From NCBI RefSeq assembly GCF_001613245.1, contig NZ_BDBZ01000018.1, positions 1 to 64,000 of the forward strand: a DNA stretch of 64,000 bases. Reading direction: 5' to 3'. How positions within the stretch are numbered: position 1 is the stretch's first letter; the number at the start of each line of letters is the position of its first letter. Below are positions 18,352-26,683 of the stretch, piece after piece. Position numbers and translations under genes: made by a program. This DNA is from Nocardia speluncae NBRC 108251 (GTDB taxonomy: Bacteria; Actinomycetota; Actinomycetes; Mycobacteriales; Mycobacteriaceae). The notes beneath the pieces are model-generated. The model was not told the DNA's origin and made no database searches. It saw only the letters and a program-made list of their open reading frames with translations.

Positions 18352-18753
18352 TCAATCGGGGGTCTCTGCTCCCGTCCTCGGCGGCGGCGCGGATTCCAGT
18401 CGCAGGAATTCCTCGTCGGTGAGCAGGCGGGAACGGATCAGGAATCGCACGCCCTCCGGCGCCTCGAGCGAGAACCCGCTACCTCGGCCGGGCACCACGT
18501 CCACTGTCAGATGAGTGTGTTTCCAGTACTCGTACTGGTCGGCGCTCATCCAGAACGGCGTATCCACGTCGATTTCCCCGAGCAGCACATCCTGCCCGCC
18601 GACCCGGAACTCGCCCCGCGGATAACACATGGGCGCGCTGCCGTCGCAGCAGCCGCCGGACTGGTGGAACATCACCGGGCCGTGCCGCTCGATCAACTCG
18701 TGCAGCAGGCGTGCCGCGGCCGCGGTGAGTTCCACCCGGTTCGGCTCCGGCAT
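18352..18753 (-). CDS. DUF779 protein, partner of aldehyde dehydrogenase
   Basis: A 133-residue protein of the DUF779 family, which is regularly encoded next to NAD-dependent aldehyde dehydrogenases. The Cys-rich block SGGCCDGSAPMCYP may bind metal or a cofactor; its biochemical role is unknown. The ATG at 18751-18753 overlaps the aldehyde dehydrogenase stop (TGATG), so translation is coupled. The frame stays open further upstream inside the dehydrogenase gene, but the overlap start fits the family N terminus. Confidence 0.88.
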   Translation of the reverse strand: MPEPNRVELTAAAARLLHELIERHGPVMFHQSGGCCDGSAPMCYPRGEFRVGGQDVLLGEIDVDTPFWMSADQYEYWKHTHLTVDVVPGRGSGFSLEAPEGVRFLIRSRLLTDEEFLRLESAPPPRTGAETPD

Positions 18754-20270
18754 CAGAAGAATCCGAGCTTCTGGGCCGAGTAGCTCACCAGCAGGTTCTT
18801 GGTCTGCTGGTAGTGGTCCAGCATCCGGGCATGGTTTTCCCGGCCGATCCCGGACTTCTTGTAGCCGCCGAACGCCGCGTGCGCCGGATAGGCGTGGTAG
18901 CAGTTCGTCCACACCCGGCCCGCCTTGATACCGCGGCCGAGACGGTAGGCGGTGTTGGCGTCTCGGGTCCATACCCCGGCACCCAGCCCGTACAGGGTGT
19001 CGTTGGCCAGTTTCAGGGCCTCCTCGGTGGAATCGAAGGTGGCGACCGAGACGACCGGGCCGAAGATCTCCTCCTGGAAGATCCGCATATCGTTGCTGCC
19101 CTTGAAAATCGTCGGCTCCACGTAGAAACCGTTCGGGTAGCCGTCGACCGTGCGCGCGTTACCGCCGGTCAAGATCTCGGCGCCTTCCTGCCGGCCGATA
19201 TCGATATAGGACATGATCTTCTCGAACTGATCGTTACTCGCCTGCGCGCCGATCATGGTGGCATCGTCCAGAGGGGTGCCGCTGACGATCGCCTTCGTCC
19301 GTTCCACACACCGGGCCATGAATTCGTCGTAGATCGACGAATGGATGAGCGCGCGGGACGGACAGGTGCAGACCTCGCCCTGATTCAGCGCAAACATCAC
19401 GAAACCCTCGACCGCCTTGTCCAGGAAATCGTCATCTGCTGCCATCACATCGGGCAGGAAGATATTCGGGCTCTTACCGCCGAGCTCCAGCGTCACCGGG
19501 ATGATGTTCTCGCTGGCGTACTGCATGATCAACCGCCCGGTGGTGGTCTCCCCGGTGAACGCCACCTTCGCCACCCGCGGGCTCGACGCCAGCGGTTTAC
19601 CGGTCTCCACCCCGAACCCGTTCACCACATTCAGCACACCGGGCGGCAACAGATCGGCGATCAATTCGACCACCTTCAGGATCGACGCCGGCGTCTGCTC
19701 CGCCGGTTTCAGTACCACCGCATTACCCGCCGCCAGCGCAGGCGCCAGCTTCCAGGTGGCCATCAGAATCGGGAAATTCCACGGAATGATCTGCCCGACA
19801 ACCCCGAGCGGCTCATGGAAGTGATACGCCACGGTATCGGCATCGATCTCACTGATCCCGCCCTCCTGGGCCCGGATCGCGCCGGCGAAATAGCGGAAAT
19901 GATCGACCGCCAGCGGCAGATCGGCCGCCTTGGTCTCGCGGACCGGTTTCCCGTTCTCCCAGGTCTCCGCGACGGCCAGGGCCTCGAGATTGTCCTCGAT
20001 CCGGTCGGCGATCTTGTTGAGGATATTCGCCCGTTCGGTCGCGGAGGTCGCGCCCCAGCCGTCGGTGGCGGCATGCGCGGCATCCAGCGCCAATTCGACA
20101 TCGGGGGCGGTGGAACGTGCTACCTCACAAAAGGTTTCGCCGTCGACCGGAGACGGATTGTCGAAATACCTCCCTTCGACAGGCGCGGTCCATTCACCAC
20201 CGATGAAATTGTCGTATCGATTCGCATAGCTGACGATGCTGCCGTCGGCACCGGGCTTGGCGTAGGTCAT
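18753..20270 (-). CDS. NAD-dependent aldehyde dehydrogenase
   Basis: A 505-residue ALDH-superfamily enzyme that oxidises an aldehyde to its acid. The catalytic glutamate is in ELGGKSPNIF and the catalytic cysteine in NQGEVCTCPSR; the NAD site includes GEWTAPVEGRYF and the Rossmann segment around FTGETTTGR. It resembles the ExaC/acetaldehyde dehydrogenase group, which commonly carries a DUF779 partner as here. It is upstream in a two-gene minus-strand operon. Confidence 0.95.
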   Translation of the reverse strand: MTYAKPGADGSIVSYANRYDNFIGGEWTAPVEGRYFDNPSPVDGETFCEVARSTAPDVELALDAAHAATDGWGATSATERANILNKIADRIEDNLEALAVAETWENGKPVRETKAADLPLAVDHFRYFAGAIRAQEGGISEIDADTVAYHFHEPLGVVGQIIPWNFPILMATWKLAPALAAGNAVVLKPAEQTPASILKVVELIADLLPPGVLNVVNGFGVETGKPLASSPRVAKVAFTGETTTGRLIMQYASENIIPVTLELGGKSPNIFLPDVMAADDDFLDKAVEGFVMFALNQGEVCTCPSRALIHSSIYDEFMARCVERTKAIVSGTPLDDATMIGAQASNDQFEKIMSYIDIGRQEGAEILTGGNARTVDGYPNGFYVEPTIFKGSNDMRIFQEEIFGPVVSVATFDSTEEALKLANDTLYGLGAGVWTRDANTAYRLGRGIKAGRVWTNCYHAYPAHAAFGGYKKSGIGRENHARMLDHYQQTKNLLVSYSAQKLGFF

Positions 20271-20677
20271 GACGAGCTCCTCGTTCGACTCGGACGCAGT
20301 GATACGCGCCGGGTTGATGTGGTGATGTACCTCACTATGCCGCTCTTGGGGGCGGGGTGCACGGGGTTCCTACGGAATGGGCGGTCGGCGGGTCGGGGCC
20401 GTGAGCCGTCCCAGTTGGGATGGCCGGAATCCGGGTCTCCCGGGGAGTCGGACGCTGCTGGGCCGGGCGCCCCTCGGCTGTGCTGGCAGACATCCGTGGT
20501 TACCCGGCTGTGAGGTTCGGACCCGACTTATCCAGTGCTCTCGGAAGGGCTTGAAGCACCCAGGTATAGCCGACTTGCCGGGCTAGAGCGGGTCCAGCGG
20601 GCAGACGAGGGAACCGCGGTGAGTCGGAGTGCGTCCAGTAGGGTGAGTGAAGTTTTACGAAGGGTGGGTCGAGCGCT
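20271..20677. other. Divergent promoter region, no gene seen
   Basis: The 407 bp separate the aldehyde dehydrogenase from the ESX-associated operon and should carry both promoters. I cannot define a -10/-35 pair or operator with confidence, and no supported ORF lies here. Confidence 0.5.
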
Positions 20678-21046
20678 ATGGATGTGGGGCAGGGGACCGC
20701 GACCGCGTTGTATCAACAGGCGGTGTCGGGGACCTTCCGAATGGAGCGGGGGGCCGCAGAGCGATGTGCGGCCGTGTACACGCGCTTGGTCGACACTTGT
20801 CTGGAGCAGCAGCTCTTGGATGCCAAGCGGTTGCACCAAGTATCTGGCTTCGGCGGATTCGTCTCGGCGCAGGAACTTCAAGCAGGGTTCGCGGCGAAAG
20901 GTGCGTCTGTGACCGATGCGCTTCTGGGCATAAAGGAAGCCGCGTTGCGAATGGCCGCAGCCTACCTCCAGGCCGGCGGTGCGTTCGAGGAAGCAGATGC
21001 GCTGAATGGTCGCGCACTGAACGTTGCAGGAGAGGCTGTGCAATGA
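20678..21046 (+). CDS. Small helical protein, candidate ESX (type VII) substrate
   Basis: A 122-residue, largely helical protein, first gene of a four-gene operon with a lipoprotein, a PPE-like protein and EspG. Its size and position suit a PE-like or WXG100-like partner of the PPE-like protein, but I see no WXG motif, so this is inference. It has no signal peptide. Its stop overlaps the next start (ATGA at 21043-21046). Confidence 0.7.
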   Translation: MDVGQGTATALYQQAVSGTFRMERGAAERCAAVYTRLVDTCLEQQLLDAKRLHQVSGFGGFVSAQELQAGFAAKGASVTDALLGIKEAALRMAAAYLQAGGAFEEADALNGRALNVAGEAVQ

Positions 21047-21672
21047 GTTCTCGAAAATTCTTGGCTGTCGTTGCCGCGACGGGAGCTCTCGCGGCCCTTC
21101 CGGCTTGTTCCAGCCTCGAAGACCCAAGTCAGACGGATTCGGCCAGGTCTGCATCAACTGTGGTTTCGCAAACCAGCTCGGCGCGGCCGACATTGACAGA
21201 GTCGCGATTGCAGCCGCCGCCGCTACAGAACGAGTACACGACGCAGGATCGACCAGAAGTGGTGTTCGACCCCTGCACATGGATCAGTGATGACGCTGTC
21301 AGTAACGCAGGGTTCGATCCGACCTCCCGCCGCCGAGGTGACGACATCGTGGCGGAGTACACGTTTCTGACATGTGACTTCGATGGTGAACTTCGCGATC
21401 TCTCGATCAATTCCGGCAATGTGACCTGGGAAGAAGATCAGCAGAAGAACGGCGCACACAGTGAGCCATTGACGGTCAACGGCCGGGAAGCACTACTGGT
21501 GCAAGATCCACAGCTCAAGAGTGTTTGCAGTATTCATGTGCGGACCAGGGTCGGCATTGTCATGTTCAGTTCATCGCGAACCGATGACGGGGTAATGGCG
21601 GGAGTGCAAGGCTGCGAAGGCGTTCTGGAGATCGCGACGGCTCTGGAGCCGGAAATAGGGGCGGAGAACTGA
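21043..21672 (+). CDS. DUF3558-like lipoprotein
   Basis: A 209-residue secreted lipoprotein. The signal peptide ends in a lipobox LPAC with the lipidated cysteine at position 22, followed by a Ser/Thr-rich linker. The globular part (about residues 75-205) has the DUF3558 features FDPCTWISDDAV near its start and paired cysteines (C for FDPC, LTCDF, SVCSIH, VQGCEG). DUF3558 lipoproteins are often encoded with ESX-type genes in Nocardia. The start overlaps the previous stop, implying translational coupling. Confidence 0.85.
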   Translation: MSSRKFLAVVAATGALAALPACSSLEDPSQTDSARSASTVVSQTSSARPTLTESRLQPPPLQNEYTTQDRPEVVFDPCTWISDDAVSNAGFDPTSRRRGDDIVAEYTFLTCDFDGELRDLSINSGNVTWEEDQQKNGAHSEPLTVNGREALLVQDPQLKSVCSIHVRTRVGIVMFSSSRTDDGVMAGVQGCEGVLEIATALEPEIGAEN

Positions 21673-21675
21673 TCG

Positions 21676-23040
21676 ATGAGCGATGAGGACTATCCCGGCG
21701 GGATCGGGGCGACCGGGCCGGGACTGAGTATCGACCCCGGATCTGTGGAGGATCGGCTCGCGAGCCAGACAAGTCTTTCCGGTGCGCAACATTTCGGTTC
21801 GCAGCTGTCCCATGATGGGCAGGACCCGGCCTATATCACTCAGATGGAGCTTTTCGAGGGACTCTCGCACGAAGAGATCTATGCGAAGGTCAGCGAGATG
21901 ACGCCCGGCGTCATGCATACAGTCGCCGATGCCTATAAATCCGTGGCGAATTCTCTGGGCGGTGCGCTGTTCGGCTCCTTGCTGTCTATTCAGCGTGAGC
22001 TCTCGGACGGTATGGCAGGCGAATTCGCGGATGCGGCGAACCAAGCCTCGCGGAGGTTCTTCGACCAGGCAACCGATGTGCAGGAGGTCATCAACGCCGT
22101 CGGTATGCGGATCCATGCGGCCGCGTACGGCGCGGAGGTGGTGAAGAAGTCCGTACCGCCACCGCCTACCCAGGGGACGGTCCCCGGCGGTACTGCCGTG
22201 ACCACGTCCGTGAACAACCCTTTCCAGGTTGCGGAGACCGTGGTCGGTGCGGCCGATCCGGCGGCCCAAGCCGCGTTCGACGCCTACAAGGAAGACCAGC
22301 GGCTGGCCGCCGTCGAAGTGATGAATACGGCTTACAAGCCCACGTATCAGCCCGCGGGCGAGGGTGTGCCGACATTTGTCCCGGTTCAGATGCCGGGCGA
22401 TCAGCCCGGTCCGGCAGGACCGAACGGGACGACCTCCAACGGACCCGGCGGCACCACCTCCGGGCCCGGTACGCAGGCGCCCGACGGTGAGAATCCGGGC
22501 CAGGACGAACCCGGTGAGCAGCCGCAGGAAACCCCCGGTTCGACGGAGGAACCCCAGGCGACCACGGCGAGCGGCACCGAGAATCCCACCACGCAACAGC
22601 CGGGTACCACCGCGGGCAGCCCGGCCGGTGATCCACCGCGGACCACGTCCTCGGCCACCACACCCGGTTCGCCCGGCGTGCCCTCCGGAACTCCCGGTTC
22701 GCCCGGGATGCCCGGCGGTGCGCCGCCGCAGAACCAGGCGCCGGGCAAAACCGTTCCAGGAGCTCCCGGCGGCGCACCGAACGTCCCGGCCGGCGGGCCT
22801 GCGGCAGCGGCAGCCGCCGCGGGGAGCAGCCGGGGCATGTCGGGTATGCCCGGGATGATGGGTGGTGGTGGTGCAGGTGCCAAGCGGGGTGAGGACGACG
22901 AGGAGCACAAGGTGCCCGATTACCTGATCCATGATCGCGAGGAAGAGTTGTTCGGTGCCCGGCCCCGACTGTTGGACGGTGTGCTGGGCGGCGATGCCCC
23001 TGCCGCGCAGCCGTCCGACGATCGTGGAGACCGTCGGTGA
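21676..23040 (+). CDS. PPE-like ESX-secreted protein with Pro/Gly/Thr-rich tail
   Basis: A 454-residue protein. The N-terminal ~200 residues are helical and PPE-like (MTPGVMHTVADAYKSVANSL, then a long helical hairpin). From about residue 225 it becomes a low-complexity P/G/T-rich tail with repeated TxGSPGxPxGxPG-type sequence and a GMSGMPGMMGGGGAG block. The C terminus is charged (RGEDDEEHKVPDYLIHDREEELFG). With EspG directly downstream it is probably exported by a type VII system and piloted by that chaperone. No ESX core component is in the window, so the apparatus must be elsewhere. Confidence 0.8.
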   Translation: MSDEDYPGGIGATGPGLSIDPGSVEDRLASQTSLSGAQHFGSQLSHDGQDPAYITQMELFEGLSHEEIYAKVSEMTPGVMHTVADAYKSVANSLGGALFGSLLSIQRELSDGMAGEFADAANQASRRFFDQATDVQEVINAVGMRIHAAAYGAEVVKKSVPPPPTQGTVPGGTAVTTSVNNPFQVAETVVGAADPAAQAAFDAYKEDQRLAAVEVMNTAYKPTYQPAGEGVPTFVPVQMPGDQPGPAGPNGTTSNGPGGTTSGPGTQAPDGENPGQDEPGEQPQETPGSTEEPQATTASGTENPTTQQPGTTAGSPAGDPPRTTSSATTPGSPGVPSGTPGSPGMPGGAPPQNQAPGKTVPGAPGGAPNVPAGGPAAAAAAAGSSRGMSGMPGMMGGGGAGAKRGEDDEEHKVPDYLIHDREEELFGARPRLLDGVLGGDAPAAQPSDDRGDRR

Positions 23041-23744
23041 AATGGGAGTTCACGCCGGACGAGTTCATGCACGTCTGGAAGGAGACGGGTAAGGACCGCT
23101 ATCCGTATCCGCTGGAGGTGCGTTCGTCGGTGCGGTGGGAGGACGAATTCCAGCGGTTGGCGGCGCGGATCGAAACCGAATACCCGCGTGGCGCCGACCC
23201 CGATCTCACCGCCGCGTTGCGGGTGGCAGCGGATCCCGAAGCCACGCTCACCCTTTCGGGTAGCCGTCGCCGCCGGATTCGCGCCTACGGTGCCTTCGCG
23301 GGCACCGCCGGTGTCACGATGGTGCAGTTTCCGGGCACCGAAACCGATTTCGACGGCAAGTTCGTGATACAGATCGGGACGACGGCGATCGTCCCGCGAA
23401 TTTTTTTGCAGATCCTCGGCGAACTGCCCAAGGGCACCCGGCCGCCGCTGGTGGAGAGTATCGATCGGCTGCGCGACACCTACGAGATCTGGAACGGCGG
23501 CAAACCGCAGCCCGCGGACCATATGCGCCGGATGCTGAAAGCGCCCCGCGCGGGCTCGGGCTTTTTGCAGGCGTGCCACCGGCTGCGTGATCCGCAGCCA
23601 CCGGAACCGCGCTATCTCAGCTGGTTCGATATCGCCGACGACGGCCGGTACGTCTATCGGCACCGCTACCAGGACTTCCATATCGACCCGATTTCGCACG
23701 ACGAAATGAAACGTGCACTCACTCGAATGATCGCCCCGTTCTGA
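23037..23744 (+). CDS. ESX secretion-associated chaperone, EspG family
   Basis: A 235-residue cytoplasmic protein of the EspG family, whose members bind PPE proteins of PE-PPE pairs and guide them to the type VII channel. It begins VKWEFTPDEFMHVWKETG and has the mixed sheet segment RIRAYGAFAGTAGVTMVQFPG. The GTG start overlaps the PPE-like stop (GTGA), so the chaperone is made together with its presumed client. A run of seven T (23403-23409) is unusual in this GC-rich gene but keeps frame. Confidence 0.88.
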   Translation: MKWEFTPDEFMHVWKETGKDRYPYPLEVRSSVRWEDEFQRLAARIETEYPRGADPDLTAALRVAADPEATLTLSGSRRRRIRAYGAFAGTAGVTMVQFPGTETDFDGKFVIQIGTTAIVPRIFLQILGELPKGTRPPLVESIDRLRDTYEIWNGGKPQPADHMRRMLKAPRAGSGFLQACHRLRDPQPPEPRYLSWFDIADDGRYVYRHRYQDFHIDPISHDEMKRALTRMIAPF

Positions 23745-23750
23745 TCCGCG

Positions 23751-23785
23751 CCCGTCCCCGCTGTTCCCACGGCAGCGGGGACGGG
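23751..23785 (+). terminator. Terminator of the ESX-associated operon
   Basis: A perfect 13-bp stem (CCCGTCCCCGCTG with CAGCGGGGACGGG) and a 9-nt loop, 7 bp after the EspG stop. The remaining bases up to 24110 hold no supported gene. Confidence 0.8.
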
Positions 23786-24110
23786 ACGCGCTTCTGCTCG
23801 GCCCTCTCGGTGGCGCAGAAGTGCAATCGCCCACCATCTTTCACTCCTCGGGTTAGTCTTGGCCTACGCCCGGCGCAGGATCCGGCGGGGGCACATGGAC
23901 AGTGCCGGACCTTCCCACAACTTTTCGGTGTTGCAGTGGGGACATTTCGTGAAGGTGAGTCACGGAACGTCCCGCGCGGGGCGTATCTCCAGTAGATAGG
24001 ACAGGCGCGCCGTTGCGCTGCCTCAGCACTGGGGGAATGTCGTGGTAGAGCGGAATTTCCACCACGGCGCCTTCCATATCGAGACAATCCAGTTAGCGAG
24101 GGTAACTATC

Positions 24111-25034
24111 GTGGGTAGTGGGTCCATGCTTCCCCGCCGCGCCTTGGGGCGTCAGCTGCGCAAGATGCGCCTGCGTCAGGGGATCACACAGTCCGGTGCC
24201 GCGCGGGTCGCGGAGATATCACCGCAGTCCTACGGACGGCTGGAGGACGGTCGCACGACCAAGGTGACGGATCTGGCGATGAACGCGCTGTGCAACGCAT
24301 TTTCCAGCACGGATGAGGAGCGGTTGATCGTTCTTGACCTTGCGCAGGCCGTCAGGAAGCCGGCTGGGTTCGAGGGCGGTTGGTGGCTATCGCACAGGGC
24401 TACGATTACAAAGAACTTCAGCGACTTCGTTACGCTGGAAGAATCTGCGACACATATTTTTTCGTGGGAGACGTGCATAGTTCCCGGCTTGTTGCAGACC
24501 AGGGAGTATCGCCGGGCATTACTGTGGGCGGAGTTCCCCGAGATGCCCTCGCATCAAGTGGAATCGATTCTGGATGCCGTTGTTCGACGGCAAGAGTTGT
24601 TGAACAAGGCGGATTTTCACTTCGAGGGCTTAATCGCCGAGTCTGTACTAACCACCGTGATAGGCGGCCCAGCCGTCCTCGCGGGCCAGCTTTCGCACTT
24701 GCTGGCGGTCTCTCGTCGGTCGAGCGTGACCATGCGTGTTGTCGGCCGGAGCGCCAACGATCAGGTCGGCATGGTCACCGGACCGTTCGTACTGTTCGAT
24801 CTGCCTCCAATGCCCACATCACGGCTACGCCAAGCGCCGGTAGTGTACATGGAAGGCCACTTCGGCAGGATCTACCTCGACGACGTATCGGAGGTCGCCG
24901 AGTACGCGCGCGTAAGGGAAAGGCTCCGGCGGACTGCGTATTCGGAGAAGGATTCTGGTGAGCTGGTTCTGGCAGCATTGAAGGAGTGGGACAATGAAGA
25001 ACCTATCAACTGTCCAGTGGATAAAAAGCAGTAG
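24111..25034 (+). CDS. XRE-type HTH regulator with DUF5753 domain
   Basis: A regulator of about 307 residues. An N-terminal helix-turn-helix (about residues 8-65, RQLRKMRLRQGITQSGAARVAEISPQ region) is followed by a DUF5753 domain (about 100-290, TCIVPGLLQTREYRRAL and the VYMEGHFGRIYLDD block). Such proteins are typical of Streptomyces and Nocardia and almost always sit next to a DUF397 gene, as here. The GTG at 24111 has a GAGGG upstream; ATG 24126 is an alternative, and the frame is open to 24042. Confidence 0.9.
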   Translation: MGSGSMLPRRALGRQLRKMRLRQGITQSGAARVAEISPQSYGRLEDGRTTKVTDLAMNALCNAFSSTDEERLIVLDLAQAVRKPAGFEGGWWLSHRATITKNFSDFVTLEESATHIFSWETCIVPGLLQTREYRRALLWAEFPEMPSHQVESILDAVVRRQELLNKADFHFEGLIAESVLTTVIGGPAVLAGQLSHLLAVSRRSSVTMRVVGRSANDQVGMVTGPFVLFDLPPMPTSRLRQAPVVYMEGHFGRIYLDDVSEVAEYARVRERLRRTAYSEKDSGELVLAALKEWDNEEPINCPVDKKQ

Positions 25035-25218
25035 AAGTCAAGGCGACGGCAACTGTGTGGAGGTCGCGTTCTTGGCTGATTCGATGATCTGGGTGCGCGA
25101 TTCCAAGAACCCGACCGGCCCGGCCCTGATCTTCGGTACTGAGGAATGGGACGGCTTCCTTGCCGGACTGACGGGCGCTGGGTTCGGCGCAGCACCTGAT
25201 CCAAGCCCTCCGATGTGA
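24994..25218 (+). CDS. DUF397 protein
   Basis: A 74-residue DUF397 protein: WIKSSRSQGDGNCVEVAFL and WVRDSKNPTGPALIF are the family signature. It overlaps the 3' end of the DUF5753 regulator by 41 bp in another frame. The pair is thought to behave as an antitoxin-like regulator with a small partner (compare bldB/abaA-type loci of Streptomyces); its exact role is not settled. Confidence 0.92.
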   Translation: MKNLSTVQWIKSSRSQGDGNCVEVAFLADSMIWVRDSKNPTGPALIFGTEEWDGFLAGLTGAGFGAAPDPSPPM

Positions 25219-25251
25219 TCAATAGTCAAGTCAATCTGTGTACAGGGTTTT

Positions 25252-25261
25252 CTGTATACAG
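25252..25261. promoter_or_regulatory. ArsR/CmtR operator candidate
   Basis: The perfect palindrome CTGTATACAG, with a related TGTACAG 12 bp upstream, lies 22 bp before the ArsR-family GTG start and probably overlaps its promoter. The site is AT-rich against its surroundings. Confidence 0.5.
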
Positions 25262-25283
25262 ATACTGGTGTACTGTCCGGGGT

Positions 25284-25613
25284 GTGGAGACCGCAGTACA
25301 CACCGATGCCCTGTCGCGGTTCGGGCACGCCCTGTCCGACCCGACCCGCACGCGAATCCTGTTGAGCCTTCGGCAGGCTCCCGGCTACCCGTCGGAGCTG
25401 GCCGAGCAGATCGGGGTGACCCGCCAGATTCTGTCCAACCACCTCGCGTGCCTGCGTGGGTGCGGGCTGGTCGTCGCGGTGCCCGAGGGCCGGCGGGCCC
25501 GCTACGAGCTCGCCGATCCTCGGATTGCTGCGGCGCTGCAGGACCTGCTCGGGTTGGTGCTGGCGGTTGATCCGGCATGCTGTCCGGAAGCCGAGGCCGA
25601 AGGCTGCTGCTGA
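25284..25613 (+). CDS. CmtR-like ArsR/SmtB-family metal sensor
   Basis: A 109-residue winged-helix repressor. The DNA-recognition helix region is ELAEQIGVTRQILSNHLACLRGC. Cys56 and Cys60 fall where CmtR of M. tuberculosis has its Cd(II)/Pb(II) ligands Cys57 and Cys61, and the C-terminal cysteines (C99, C100, C108, C109) can supply the third ligand. The next gene is a metal-transporter-like CDF protein with overlapping stop and start (TGATG). Release from DNA by cadmium or lead is the family expectation. The frame is open to 25215, but GTG 25284 fits the family length. Confidence 0.88.
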   Translation: METAVHTDALSRFGHALSDPTRTRILLSLRQAPGYPSELAEQIGVTRQILSNHLACLRGCGLVVAVPEGRRARYELADPRIAAALQDLLGLVLAVDPACCPEAEAEGCC

Positions 25614-26320
25614 TGGGCTCGCTCGGGATGCCCGCCCCGCCGTCTGCGGTGGATCCCGGCCCGGATCCGGGCCGGAAGGTGGTGTTGGCGCGGCGGATCC
25701 GCTGGTTCGTCGCAGCGACCATCACCTACAACGTCATCGAGGCGATCATCGCGCTGACCGAGGGCACCCGCGTCTCGTCGACGGCGTTGATCGGGTTCGG
25801 CCTGGATTCGGTGATCGAGGTGTCCTCCGCGGCCGCGGTCGCGTGGCAGTTCGCCGGCCGCGACCCCGCGAAGCGGGAGAAGGTCGCGCTGCGGATCATC
25901 GCATTCTCCTTCTTCGCCCTCGCCGCCTACGTCGCCGTCGACTCCCTCCGCGCGTTGTTCGGGCTCGGCGAAGCCCAGCACTCGCCGATCGGGATCGGCT
26001 TGGCCGCCACGAGCCTGGCGGTCATGCCGGTGCTGTCCTGGGCACAACGCCGGGCCGGCCGTGAACTCGGGTCGGCCTCCGCGGTGGCCGATTCGAAACA
26101 GACCCTGCTGTGCACCTACCTTTCGGCGGTACTGCTGGTGGGGCTGCTGCTCAACAGTCTGTTCGGGTGGTCGTGGGCCGACCCGATCGCCGCCTTGGTC
26201 ATCGCCGCGATCGCAGTGAAAGAGGGCCGCAACGCCTGGAAGGGCGAGACCTGCTGCCCCACCCCGACCACCGGTTCCTCCTGCAACTGTTGCGATCATC
26301 GCGCTGGAAAGGATCACTGA
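25613..26320 (+). CDS. Cation diffusion facilitator-like metal exporter
   Basis: A 235-residue membrane protein related to the cation efflux (CDF) family, with about five or six hydrophobic segments and acidic residues inside them (YNVIEAIIALTEG, GLDSVIEV, VAVDSLRALFG, VADSKQT). A Cys/His-rich tail (ETCCPTP, SCNCCDH) probably binds soft metal ions and echoes the cysteine-rich sensor upstream. It lacks the usual cytoplasmic CDF dimerisation domain. It is translationally coupled to both neighbours. Confidence 0.85.
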   Translation: MGSLGMPAPPSAVDPGPDPGRKVVLARRIRWFVAATITYNVIEAIIALTEGTRVSSTALIGFGLDSVIEVSSAAAVAWQFAGRDPAKREKVALRIIAFSFFALAAYVAVDSLRALFGLGEAQHSPIGIGLAATSLAVMPVLSWAQRRAGRELGSASAVADSKQTLLCTYLSAVLLVGLLLNSLFGWSWADPIAALVIAAIAVKEGRNAWKGETCCPTPTTGSSCNCCDHRAGKDH

Positions 26321-26670
26321 TGTCCCGACTTCCCGAACCCGCCCGCATCCGCTACCGCCAGGAGATGACAGCGGCGCGAGCAGCTGTCACAGATGCGGCG
26401 CGGTGGGCGCACCTGGAGCGCGCGCACATCCTGTCGCAACCGGATCCGTGGCTGCACACCGGCAACCACCTCGCCATGTTCGGTCTCGCGGTGCGGCAAC
26501 GTGATCGGCGCGAAGCGTTCGGCCAGGTCGTGCGGATCATCGCCGCCGCGCCGGCCTCCCTGGCCGGCCGCTACCCCGAGGGCAACACCGGTCGCGCCCG
26601 GGTCGGACTGCGGCAGCCGATGCCGACACCACCGGACCTGGCCGCCCTACTGAACCCGACCGCCGCCTGA
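26320..26670 (+). CDS. DUF3703 family protein
   Basis: A 116-residue soluble protein of the DUF3703 family (EPARIRYRQEMTAAR, HLERAHILSQPDPWLHTGNHLAM, GRYPEGNTGRARVG). The family is regularly linked to metal-resistance operons, but no reaction is known. Its histidine-bearing segment HILSQPDPWLHTGNH could take part in metal binding (inference). The start overlaps the stop of the exporter gene. Confidence 0.85.
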   Translation: MSRLPEPARIRYRQEMTAARAAVTDAARWAHLERAHILSQPDPWLHTGNHLAMFGLAVRQRDRREAFGQVVRIIAAAPASLAGRYPEGNTGRARVGLRQPMPTPPDLAALLNPTAA

Positions 26671-26683
26671 GCCGAGGAGCGAA

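Noticed and set aside
18813..20513. A 566-codon plus-strand frame opposite the aldehyde dehydrogenase
   Set aside because: It is the antisense of a clearly recognised enzyme, with no domain and no ribosome-binding site.
23400..23412. T7 run in espG as a programmed frameshift site
   Set aside because: The reading frame continues normally through it and the protein is full length. Neither alternative frame gives a plausible extension.
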